Positions 1 to 8,800 of a stretch of DNA of 36,605 nucleotides are shown here, one piece after another. Position 1 is the stretch's first letter; each line of letters begins with the position of its first letter. Both the position numbers and the translations under genes were made by a program. The DNA is from Chloroflexota bacterium (GTDB lineage: Bacteria > Chloroflexota > Anaerolineae > Anaerolineales > UBA11858), in assembly GCA_016865865.1 (NCBI GenBank), contig VGOC01000025.1, positions 1 through 36,605 on the forward strand. Reading direction: 5' to 3'. The notes under the pieces were generated by a model. The model was not told where the DNA came from and did no database searches. It saw only the letters and a program-made list of their open reading frames with translations.

Positions 1-23
1 TCGGTTTCACGGTTTTCGCCCCG

Positions 24-593
24 ATGATCCTGGCACGCACTGGCCAGGACAGCCTGATCTTCGGCTCGATCCAGACCGCGGGCGCGGTGGGGGGCGTTGC
101 AGGCGGGATCATCATGAGCGCCTGGGGCGGCTTCAAGCGCCGGGTTCACGGTGTGCTGATCGGCTGGATGTTCAGCGGTTTGTCTTTTGCCCTGTTCGGC
201 GCGGTCACAGGCCTGCCGTTGTGGATCACCTTCAGTGCCATGTCTGCGCTGACGGCGCCTCTCATCAACACCTCTAACCAGGCATTGTGGCAGGCCAAGG
301 TGGCACCCGATCTGCAGGGGCGCGTCTTTTCGGCACGCCGATTGATCGCCTGGTTCACGCAGCCGATTTCCCCCATCATCGGCGGTACGCTGGCAGATTT
401 CGTCATGGAGCCAGCGATGCAATCTTCTGGCGGGCTGGCCGCTATTTTCAGCCCCATCTTTGGCAGCGGCCATGGCGCGGGGATGTCCCTGCTGATTTCC
501 TTCGCCGGTTTGGGTTCTGCCCTGGTGGGGTTAATGGGCTATTTCCTGCCCTATATCCGCAACGCCGAGGACATCCTGCCCGATCATGACTAG
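24..593 (+). CDS. MFS transporter, C-terminal part (gene starts before the window or upstream of this ATG)
   Basis: Hydrophobic TM segments (GGVAGGIIMSAWGGFKRRVHGVLIG..., LQGRVFSARRLIAWFTQPISPIIGGTLADFV) typical of MFS permeases; upstream sequence is open to the window edge. Confidence 0.7.
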   Translation: MILARTGQDSLIFGSIQTAGAVGGVAGGIIMSAWGGFKRRVHGVLIGWMFSGLSFALFGAVTGLPLWITFSAMSALTAPLINTSNQALWQAKVAPDLQGRVFSARRLIAWFTQPISPIIGGTLADFVMEPAMQSSGGLAAIFSPIFGSGHGAGMSLLISFAGLGSALVGLMGYFLPYIRNAEDILPDHD

Positions 594-602
594 ACAGAGA
601 AA

Positions 603-655
603 ACCGAAAAATACGTGTGCGGGTTGCGTAACAACCCGCACACGTATTCTTCGGT
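603..655. terminator. Strong hairpin (17-bp perfect stem, extended by ACCGAA/TTCGGT) after the MFS gene
   Basis: AATACGTGTGCGGGTTG (610-626), loop CGTAA, CAACCCGCACACGTATT (632-648). Confidence 0.6.
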
Positions 656-679
656 ATAGACAAAATAAAGGAGACTCTT

Positions 680-1099
680 ATGTGGTACAACCCCCTCATG
701 CGCCAGTTGCTCAACTCGCCTTTGCACTCCCTCGTCAGCAAGAATATGATGTTGATCACTTACACCGGGCGTAAAAGCGGCAAAACCTACACCACGCCGG
801 TCAGCTGCCTCGAAATCGAGGGCGCGCTTTATACACTCAGTTCACGGGAGCGAGTCTGGTGGCGCAATCTGCGCGGGGGTGCAGAGGTCAGCCTCAGGTT
901 ACAGGGAAAGAACATCCCCGCCCGGGCGCAGGTTATCGAAGAGCCGGAAGAAATCCACAAAATCCTGGGGAAATTTCTCGAAACCGCCCCGCAGTTTGCC
1001 CGCTATTTGAACATCGCCCTCGACGCCCAGGGCATCCCGGATGCTGACGATATGGGTCGTCAGAGCCGCGCCCGGGTGTTCGTGCGCACGAAGTTGTAG
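680..1099 (+). CDS. Deazaflavin (F420)-dependent nitroreductase family protein
   Basis: MMLITYTGRKSGKTYTTPVSCLEIEGALYTLSSRERVWWRNLRGGAEVSLRLQGK resembles the DUF385/F420H2-dependent reductase family. Confidence 0.7.
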   Translation: MWYNPLMRQLLNSPLHSLVSKNMMLITYTGRKSGKTYTTPVSCLEIEGALYTLSSRERVWWRNLRGGAEVSLRLQGKNIPARAQVIEEPEEIHKILGKFLETAPQFARYLNIALDAQGIPDADDMGRQSRARVFVRTKL

Positions 1100-1122
1100 G
1101 ACAGGTTGGCAACCTGTCCTAC
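1096..1122. terminator. Perfect palindrome between convergent genes; likely bidirectional terminator
   Basis: GTAGGACAGGTT-GGC-AACCTGTCCTAC, 12-bp stem and 3-nt loop. Confidence 0.6.
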
Positions 1123-1436
1123 TCGAAAATCGTAAATGCCACGTTGACCCCGCGGGTGGGCTTGCCCTCCGCACCGCCGGTGATCTCGGTGATCTGTGCT
1201 TCGATGGGGATGCCCTCGTCAATCAAGGGGGCTAACTCGTCGGCTAATTCAGGGCTGACATAGCCGATTTGAAAAGCCAGGTACACGCCGATATTGTTCT
1301 CACTGAACTGGTTGGGTTCGCGCAGCAAGAGCAGCGGCTGGCCGTTATAGCACAGCGCTTCGATGATCTCCTGGCGGTCGGAGCCATCAGGGTTCTGGCG
1401 CGTCACGCCGGAAAGTTTGGAGTAGAGGGTTTGCAT
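1119..1436 (-). CDS. Small HIRAN-domain-like protein
   Basis: SKLSGVTRQNPDGSDRQ...LREPNQFSENNIGVYL...QIGYVSPELADELAPLIDEG resembles HIRAN domains. Confidence 0.5.
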   Translation of the reverse strand: MQTLYSKLSGVTRQNPDGSDRQEIIEALCYNGQPLLLLREPNQFSENNIGVYLAFQIGYVSPELADELAPLIDEGIPIEAQITEITGGAEGKPTRGVNVAFTIFE

Positions 1437-1457
1437 GCTCCGTCCACTGACTACTGC

Positions 1458-1919
1458 TTACGACTCACCAACAACATAAACCCCACTCTTCACCAATTTC
1501 CCGCCCTGCTCATAGATAAAGTACTTCAACGCGATCGGGAAAACCTTGCTCAACATAGCCTGCGCCGGGCAGTAGCGTAGGGCCGAAAGCTCCATGGCGC
1601 GCAGGACAGCATTTTTATCTACACTTTTACCGGTGATGTGATATTCGATCGTCGCCTCGGTGAAGACCTTCGGGTGCTCCTCGGCTCTCCTGGCGTGTAC
1701 TATGACCTCGAATCCTGTCACTTCCTGGCGTTTCTTCTGCAAGATGGAGATCACGTCCATAGCTGTACAACCAGCCAGGCTGATCGCCATCAACTCTATG
1801 GGGCGGAAGCCGTCGTTGTCGCCGCCGACTTCGGGGTCCACGCCGAGGGGGATTTCGAAACCGGTATCGGCGGCGCCGGTGAAAGACATGCGTCTACGCC
1901 AGGTTACTTTTGCATCCAT
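1458..1919 (-). CDS. OsmC/Ohr family peroxiredoxin-like protein (start adjusted to MDAKVTW)
   Basis: DGFRPIELMAISLAGCTAMDVISILQKKRQ...SALRYCPAQAMLSKVFPI: OsmC-type two-Cys arrangement. Confidence 0.85.
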   Translation of the reverse strand: MDAKVTWRRRMSFTGAADTGFEIPLGVDPEVGGDNDGFRPIELMAISLAGCTAMDVISILQKKRQEVTGFEVIVHARRAEEHPKVFTEATIEYHITGKSVDKNAVLRAMELSALRYCPAQAMLSKVFPIALKYFIYEQGGKLVKSGVYVVGES

Positions 1920-1923
1920 TTTT

Positions 1924-2184
1924 CTATTTCTCCAAATAATCATCCAACTTCAGGCGGCGGAATAAGCGAACGCGCACATCGGAAGGGATGGAGGGCTGCG
2001 CTGCGGTTTCGTGGTAGAGATAAACCGTTTTCTTGAGCGTATCAACGACGATCTTGCAGTTGGCGCAATCGGCCATGTGGCGATCGAGTTCTCGACAGAG
2101 TTCAGCCGACAGGCTGCCATCCACATAGTCAGACAGCGAATCGAGGAAGCGGCGGCAATTCTGGTGGTGTTCCATTCTCTTCAC
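1924..2184 (-). CDS. Anti-sigma factor with zinc-finger domain
   Basis: LSAELCRELDRHMADCANCKIVVDTLKKTV: HxxxCxxC ZAS-type motif; directly downstream of an ECF sigma gene. Confidence 0.8.
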   Translation of the reverse strand: MKRMEHHQNCRRFLDSLSDYVDGSLSAELCRELDRHMADCANCKIVVDTLKKTVYLYHETAAQPSIPSDVRVRLFRRLKLDDYLEK

Positions 2185-2793
2185 TCATATTGTTCCGGGT
2201 AAGCGCTCTCGGAAATAGGCAGTCAGAAGCTCACGAAGCTGCAATCGCGCCCGATGCAAGCGGGTTTTGACGGCCATTTCGCTGATTTCCAGCGCTTCGG
2301 CGGTCTCTTGGGTGGAAAGACCTTCGATATCTCGCAAGATGAAGACTATCTTCGAACTCTCGGGTAGCTGTTCGATGCTTTCATCCAGATGGCGGCGAAC
2401 CTCGTCGGATATCAATTCCTCTTCGGGCAGACAACACCAATCTATGATCTGTAGAGGTTCTGGATCATCCTCGCTCTCGTCCTGGTACCGCGTTTCCATC
2501 GAAACCGTATCGGGGCGCTTCTTTCGCAAGAACATCAGGGCTTCGTTGGCGGCGATCCGATACAGCCAGGTAGAGACCTTCGACCTGCCATCGAAACGGG
2601 GGAAGGCATGAAACGCTTTGATGAATGTCTCTTGAAGAATATCCTCGGCATCCTGCGGGTTTTGGAGCATCTTCATCCCCAGGCGGTAGATATAGCCTGA
2701 GTAGGCCTCCACGACCCGTGCGAATTCAGCCTGATCTCCGTTTTGGAGCGCTTCCAGCGAAAAACCTTCTTCCAGTTCTACCAATTTACTCAT
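2185..2793 (-). CDS. ECF-subfamily RNA polymerase sigma factor
   Basis: Region 2 (DAEDILQETFIKAFHAFPRFDGRSKVSTWLYRIAANEALMFLRKKR) and region 4 (LPESSKIVFILRDIEGLSTQETAEALEISEMAVKTRLHRARLQLRELL). Confidence 0.92.
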   Translation of the reverse strand: MSKLVELEEGFSLEALQNGDQAEFARVVEAYSGYIYRLGMKMLQNPQDAEDILQETFIKAFHAFPRFDGRSKVSTWLYRIAANEALMFLRKKRPDTVSMETRYQDESEDDPEPLQIIDWCCLPEEELISDEVRRHLDESIEQLPESSKIVFILRDIEGLSTQETAEALEISEMAVKTRLHRARLQLRELLTAYFRERLPGTI

Positions 2794-2897
2794 TTAGATG
2801 ATACTTCATGTAAAAGGTTACCGTACTTTAGCCCAGGGCGCGAAGACCTGATTTCCAGCATGGATGAACAGGAAACGAATTTTCCAAAATCGCTCGT

Positions 2898-2940
2898 TAG
2901 CCCGGTCCCCGGTGTGCCCGGGGACGGGCTTTTGATCGAA
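2898..2940. repeat. GC-rich palindromic element, copy 1 of a dispersed family (diverged)
   Basis: AGCCCGGTCCCCGGTGTGCCCGGGGACGGGCTTTTGATC; similar core to the elements at about 15558 and 25545. Confidence 0.5.
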
Positions 2941-3260
2941 AACAGGGGGAGGCGCCCCAATTTCTAGCCTGGCTGAATGGGAGACGTATCAACTCCGGGT
3001 TGATTTTATCATGGCACGCGCGCGTGATGGCGGAAAAGAGAGTGAGCCGACGGCGCATACACTGCCCCTTCAGGGTGATTTTCCTATCCAACCATTTATG
3101 ACAAATATCCTCTTGATTTGTGATAGTACATACTGACGATCTGCTCACTATTTTCTTATACTAGCATCGGAGTTTGTAGAGCGAATTCTTTACAAACAGA
3201 GCAAGATTTTAACGCCCAAGACTCGAAGGCGGGCGAAAACCTCTCTCACCCCCCTTTCAT

Positions 3261-3331
3261 CCCCCCATTTTCACCATGTGCTGTCTCGATAATCGGCATT
3301 TCGGCAGCACGATGGGAGGACAGAGGGGGGG
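3261..3331 (+). promoter_or_regulatory. Structured 5' leader candidate upstream of the Wood-Ljungdahl operon
   Basis: CCATGTGCTG (3274-3283) pairs with CAGCACGATGG (3305-3315, one bulge); flanking CCCCCC (3261-3266) can pair with GGGGGG (3325-3330). Confidence 0.35.
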
Positions 3332-3375
3332 TTGTCTGAATTATTATCCTTACCCAATCATAAGGAGGATTTCTC

Positions 3376-3768
3376 ATGACTGTTACCACGATTGATCTAC
3401 CGGCTATGTACGGTGATCATCACGTCAATGAGGTCAGGCGCATCTTGCTCGACCTGGATGGCGTGGAAGAGGTGTATGCCAGCAGCGCATTCTCCGCTGC
3501 TGAGATCACCTACAATTCCAAGAAGATCAAGAAAGAGGCAATCACAGCCAGGCTCGAAGAGGCCGGGTATTTGGGCGATCTGCCCATTCCCAAAGAGACA
3601 GGTAGACCCGCGAACGAGGCCAGTGGTAAGGGCCCCTTCTTCCGCCACACACAAGCGTATGCCCAAACCAGCCATATTGTCAGTTTCAGCCAGGAAATTG
3701 GGCATGGCGGTCGCGGCCTATGGCCTTGCCCTGGCATGGAACCGATTAGAGGTATGGACGAGGAGTAA
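3376..3768 (+). CDS. HMA-like (ferredoxin-fold) small protein upstream of CO dehydrogenase
   Basis: VTTIDLPAMYGDHHVNEVRRILLDLDGVEEVYASSAFSAAEITYNSKKIKKEAITARLEEAGY has HMA-domain spacing without the usual CxxC; RBS aaggagg; 3 nt from cooS. Confidence 0.6.
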   Translation: MTVTTIDLPAMYGDHHVNEVRRILLDLDGVEEVYASSAFSAAEITYNSKKIKKEAITARLEEAGYLGDLPIPKETGRPANEASGKGPFFRHTQAYAQTSHIVSFSQEIGHGGRGLWPCPGMEPIRGMDEE

Positions 3769-3771
3769 CCC

Positions 3772-5775
3772 ATGGCAAAGCAAAGACGAACCCCCCAGGA
3801 ACAAAGCGCGGACCCCGCCGCGCAACAGATGTTGATCCGGGCTGAGGAGCTGGGCATTGGCACAGCCTTCACCCGCGCTGACGATATGGCGCCCTGCAAT
3901 ATCGGCGCGGCTGGATTGTGCTGCAAGCAATGCGGCATGGGGCCCTGCCGCCTGACCAGAGAGGGTGATGTAGGAGTCTGCGGCGCGACCATTGATACTG
4001 TGCAGGCTCGCAACCTGGTAAGGGCGATTTCAGCTGGCAGCGCAGCCCACTCCGACCACGGGCGCGATATGGCCTTCACGCTCAAAGCGACCGCCAATGG
4101 CGAAACGGAAGGCTACTACATTCGTGATGTAGCCAAGCTGCGCAACGTGGCTTCCTATTACGATATCGAAATCGAAGGCCGTTCCCCGGATGAGATTGCC
4201 AACGATCTGGCTGATCTCTACATCGCCCAGTTTGGGCAGCAGACTGGGGAAGTCGTCCCAGTGCGTCGTGCGCCTGAGAAACGGCAGAAAATCTGGCGAG
4301 AGCAGGGTGTGATTCCCCGGGGCATTGATCGCGAAGTCGTCGAGGCCTTGCACCGCACCCATATCGGCGACGATCAGGATTACGAACATATCCTCAATCA
4401 CGCCATCCGCACCGGGTTAGCCGACGGTTGGGCGGGCAGCATGATCGCCACTGACGTCTCCGATATCCTCTTCGGCACGCCGGCCCCAATCTTGGGTCAG
4501 GCCAACCTGGGGGTCCTGAAAGAGGACATGGTCAATGTGGTCGTCCACGGGCACGAACCCACCCTCAGCCAGATGATCGTGGCAGCCTCCCAGGATCCCG
4601 AGATCATCGCCTACGCCAAGAAAGCCGGCGCAAAGGGCGTGCAGCTCTCCGGTATCTGCTGCACCGCCAATGAAATCCTCATGCGTCAGGGCATCCCCGC
4701 GGCGGGCAATTTCCTGCACCAGGAGCTATCTATCCTGACCGGCGCGGTCGAGGCCATGGTCGTTGATGTGCAGTGCATCATGCAAGCCCTGGTTTCCCTG
4801 GCGGAGAAATTCCACACCAAGATCATCACCACCTCCCCCAAGGTGAGAATCAAAGGCGCCACCCATATCCAGTTCGACGAACACAAGGCGCTTACCATCG
4901 CCAAGACCATCCTCAAAGAAGCCATAGATAACTACAAGAACCGCGGCAAGACTCACATTCCACAGGATCGCGAAGACTTGATCCCCGGTTTCTCTCACGA
5001 ATACATCAACTACATGCTGGGCGGCTCCTACCGGGCATCCTTCCGCCCGCTCAACGATGCCATCATGTCCGGTCGCATCCGCGGCGTGGCCGCCATCGTC
5101 GGATGCAACAACCCTCGCACCAGGCAAGACTGGATTCACAACTACGTGGCCGAAGAATTGCTCAAACAGGATGTTCTCATCGTCGAGACCGGCTGCGGCG
5201 CAATCGCTGCCGCCAAGTCAGGACTTTTACTGGGCGAGGCCGGATTGGAAAAAGTTGGCCCTGGCTTACAGGAAATCTGCGAGGCGATTGGTATCCCGCC
5301 TGTCCTGCACATGGGTTCTTGTGTAGACAACACCCGCATCCTGACCGTGCTGACGCAGATGGTCGAGGAGGGCGGCCTGGGCGACGATATAGACCAGATC
5401 CCCGCCGTCGGCCTGGCCCCTGAATGGATGAGCGAGAAAGCCCTGGCGATCGCCACATACTGCGTTGCCTCGGGGGCATACGTCATCTTCGGCGGCTCAT
5501 CCCCAGTCAGCGGCTGGCCCGACAAACTCTCCAATAGCGATTTGGTGCTCAAGCACATCAGTTCAGGTTGGGAGGAAATCTACGGCGGCAAGCTGGAATT
5601 CATCCCTGACCCCGACGAGATGATCAAGGCCACCCTGGCGCACATAGATAAGAAACGAGCTGCTCTCGGCTTACCCGAATACGACCCCGATCGTTTCGGC
5701 CAAAGCGGAGACGCCCACATGCTCGAACTGGAAGCGCTGCCATGGTTAGAGCGCAAGGCTGCTATCTACGGATAA
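3772..5775 (+). CDS. cooS: Anaerobic Ni-containing CO dehydrogenase catalytic subunit
   Basis: CNIGAAGLCCKQCGMGPCRLTREGDVGVCGA (Fe-S cluster region), VVHGHEPTLSQMI, GICCTANE, VGCNNPRTRQD, ETGCGAIAAAKSGLL, HMGSCVDNTR: CooS/AcsA signatures. Confidence 0.96.
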   Translation: MAKQRRTPQEQSADPAAQQMLIRAEELGIGTAFTRADDMAPCNIGAAGLCCKQCGMGPCRLTREGDVGVCGATIDTVQARNLVRAISAGSAAHSDHGRDMAFTLKATANGETEGYYIRDVAKLRNVASYYDIEIEGRSPDEIANDLADLYIAQFGQQTGEVVPVRRAPEKRQKIWREQGVIPRGIDREVVEALHRTHIGDDQDYEHILNHAIRTGLADGWAGSMIATDVSDILFGTPAPILGQANLGVLKEDMVNVVVHGHEPTLSQMIVAASQDPEIIAYAKKAGAKGVQLSGICCTANEILMRQGIPAAGNFLHQELSILTGAVEAMVVDVQCIMQALVSLAEKFHTKIITTSPKVRIKGATHIQFDEHKALTIAKTILKEAIDNYKNRGKTHIPQDREDLIPGFSHEYINYMLGGSYRASFRPLNDAIMSGRIRGVAAIVGCNNPRTRQDWIHNYVAEELLKQDVLIVETGCGAIAAAKSGLLLGEAGLEKVGPGLQEICEAIGIPPVLHMGSCVDNTRILTVLTQMVEEGGLGDDIDQIPAVGLAPEWMSEKALAIATYCVASGAYVIFGGSSPVSGWPDKLSNSDLVLKHISSGWEEIYGGKLEFIPDPDEMIKATLAHIDKKRAALGLPEYDPDRFGQSGDAHMLELEALPWLERKAAIYG

Positions 5776-5793
5776 CCTATTGCTGGAGATTAA

Positions 5794-5876
5794 TAGTGAC
5801 TGGGTACAAGGAATCAGGTATCAGGGAATATTACAATGTCATGAACCTAATCCTAAGCACCAGTACCTAGTCACTA
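5794..5876. repeat. Intergenic inverted repeat between cooS and acsB-acsD
   Basis: TAGTGACTGGGTAC (5794-5807) versus GTACCTAGTCACTA (5863-5876), 13/14 complementary. Confidence 0.65.
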
Positions 5877-5892
5877 ACACCTGGAGGTACAC

Positions 5893-8800
5893 ATGTCAAG
5901 ATACATCGCAAAACGCGCGATCCGCGGCTCCAACGCCCTGGTGATGGAAGCAGAACTCATGCTCCAAAGAGCGCTGAAAGAAAAAGGAGCGGATACTAAG
6001 GTCGAGTTTCCCAATACGGCCTACTACTTGCCGACCATCTACGGTATGACTGGCTTGAAAGTGACCACATTGGGGCAACTCGAGGAAGTGCTGGATCATG
6101 CCCGTTCCCTGTTACACCCCATCCCCGCTGAAAACAAATGGACGCCCTACCTGGGTGAAACCCTGGATAGCGGCATGGCCACCCTGCTGGCTGCCGAAAC
6201 CATCGAGGCGGTGCGATTCGTGTACGGATTGCAGCCAGAGCCTTTCCCCGGCATCGAATTGGCCGGCGGCACAGCCTACCCTCAGCTCGATAACGGCGGA
6301 GGTCCGGCCAACCACCTCAACGGACCGATTGATGACATCCAGCTTCGCTCCTGGGGTATTCAATTGGTGGATGGTCGTATGCCCGGCTTCGCCGCTATCG
6401 TTGGCGCAGCCAAATCCAACGAAGTCGCCGTCAAGATCGTGCGCGAACTCCAACAACGCAACATCCTGGTCTTCCTATCTGGCAATGTCAATGGACGCAG
6501 CATCATCCACCAGCTTCAGGAAGAGGGCGTCGAACTTGGTTACGATACCTACACGATCCCCTTCGGCACCGACACGCTCAGCGCCATCTACGCCCTGGGT
6601 TTCGCCACCCGTTCGGCGCTGACCTTCGGCGGCATAGACGCTGGCCAGGCGCGCGACATCCTGCTCTACAACAAGAAACGCGTCTTTGCTTTCGTCATCG
6701 CCCTGGGCGAGGTGGATGACCTCAAATACGCCGCCGCAGCCGGAGCGATCAACTACGGCTTCCCGGTCATCGCCGACACGGTCATCCCCGAAATCCTGCC
6801 CACCGGCGTGACCGATTACGAGCACGTCATCTCGATGCCCTTCGATCAGATCCCCGGCAAGGACGATCTCGAACGCGCCGAACGCCTGGTGCAAAAGTGC
6901 ATCGAGGTGCGCGGCGTGAAGATCAAGATGACCGAAGTGCCTGTGCCCATCCCCTACGGTTCGGCCTTCGAAGGCGAAGTCGTGCGCAAGGCCGATATGC
7001 GCGTCGAATTCGGCGGCAAGTATTCCCGCTGTTTCGAATTCTTGCGCATGATGCCCATGGATGAAGTCACCGATGGGGTGATTCAAGTGGTCGGGCCAAC
7101 CTTCGACCAGGTCGAGGACCAGGGCGCCATGGATTTGGGCATAGTCGTGGATGTGGCCGGGCGCAAAATGCAAGAGGACTTCGAGCCTGTGCTCGAACGT
7201 CAGATCCACTACTTCGTCAACGGCGGCTCGGGCCTGCAGCACATCGGCCAGCGCGATATCGCCTGGATCCGCATCTCGAAAGAGGCCACCGAAAAGGGTT
7301 TTACCCTCGAGCATTTCGGCAGCATCCTTCACGCCCGCCTGCATGCTGAATTTGGCGCGATAGTGGACAAGGTACGCGTTACACTTTACACCGACCCTGC
7401 CGAAGTCGAAAAACAACTGGCGGAAGCCCGCCAGGCCTATGATTACCGCAACAAACGCCTGGCCGACCTGACCGACGACGCCGTAGACGAATTCTACTCT
7501 TGCACCCTATGCCAATCCTTTGCCCCAAACCACGTTTGCATCGTCAGCCCCGAGCGCCTGGGCCTGTGCGGCGCATATAACTGGCTGGATTGCAAGGCTT
7601 CCTTCAATATCAACCCCACTGGCCCCAACCAGCCCATTTCCCTGGGCAAAATGCTCGATCCAGAGATCGGTTACTGGTCCGGCACGCTGGATTACGCAAA
7701 AGTAGGCTCTCACGGCGTGGTGAAAGATGTCGCCATGTACTCCATTATGGAGAACCCCATGACCGCCTGCGGCTGCTTCGAGTGCATCGTCATGTATATC
7801 CCCGAGGTCGAGGGCGTTTTCATCGTCAGCCGCGAAGATACCGGCATGACTCCCATGGGGATGACCTTCAGCACCCTGGCTGGCATGGCTGGCGGCGGCG
7901 TGCAGACCCCCGGTGTGATGGGCGTGGGCAAATACTACCTGGTCAGCCCCAAATTCATCTCCGCCGATGGCGGCTTCAAGCGCGTGGTCTGGATGAGCGC
8001 CAACCTCAAAGAGCGCATGGCCGACGAATTTCGGGCTGTAGCCGAGCGAGAGGGCGTCCCCGACTTGATTGACCGCATTGCCGACAGCAAGAATGTCACC
8101 ACTGTCGAAGAACTGGTCGCCTGGGTCAAAGAGAAGAGTCACCCCGTGCTGGATATGGGACCCATGGTCGCCAAGTCCGCCCGTGTGGAAGGGGCTGAGG
8201 ACGTCATCGCCCAGGCCGAAGCCGTGGTCGAAAAAGCGATGGCAAAGCCCGACGCGCCAGCGGCTCCTGCTCCCGTAGCGGAGAAACCTGCTCCCCCCGC
8301 GGCTGTTCCTGCTCCTCAGGCTCCCTCTGCTCCCGTTGCTTCCATGCCCCCCCGCCCCCTGGCTCCTTCTGCTCCCGCCGCCCCCGCCGGCTCCGTCGAA
8401 CAGCGCGTCGAACGCCTGGAACGCGCTGTCACCACCCTGATTGGCTCACTGGTCGGCGCCCTGGCCGAAATCGGCGAAGTGGATATCTCTAAAGTGCAGG
8501 TTTCCACAGCCCCCGTTGCTCCCGCGCCCCCCAGCTCCCTGGCGCCAACCGCCCCCCCTGCTCCCCTTGCTCCGCCAGCCCCCGTCCTCGAAGACAAACC
8601 CTGGTTGCCTGAAGGCGCGAAGACAGCCATTGCCAAAGAAAGCTGGTCTGGCGCAGTGCGTCAGGTCACCATCGGCGCGACCGCGGCTCAGGGAGGCAGC
8701 CGCACAAAGACTGTCACTGTTGGCGGCGAAACCGCCATGCCCTTTATGGACTTCGAAGGCCAGATACCCAATGCCCCTATCGTGGCTGTCGAAATCAAAG

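Noticed and set aside
6475-7416. 313-aa antisense ORF opposite acsB
   Set aside because: Shadow ORF of a well-supported high-GC gene; His/Asp/Gly-rich composition without recognisable domains.
8240-8610. Pro/Ala-rich stretch as assembly junction or frameshift
   Set aside because: The frame stays open and both sides are intact domains; the composition fits a flexible linker.
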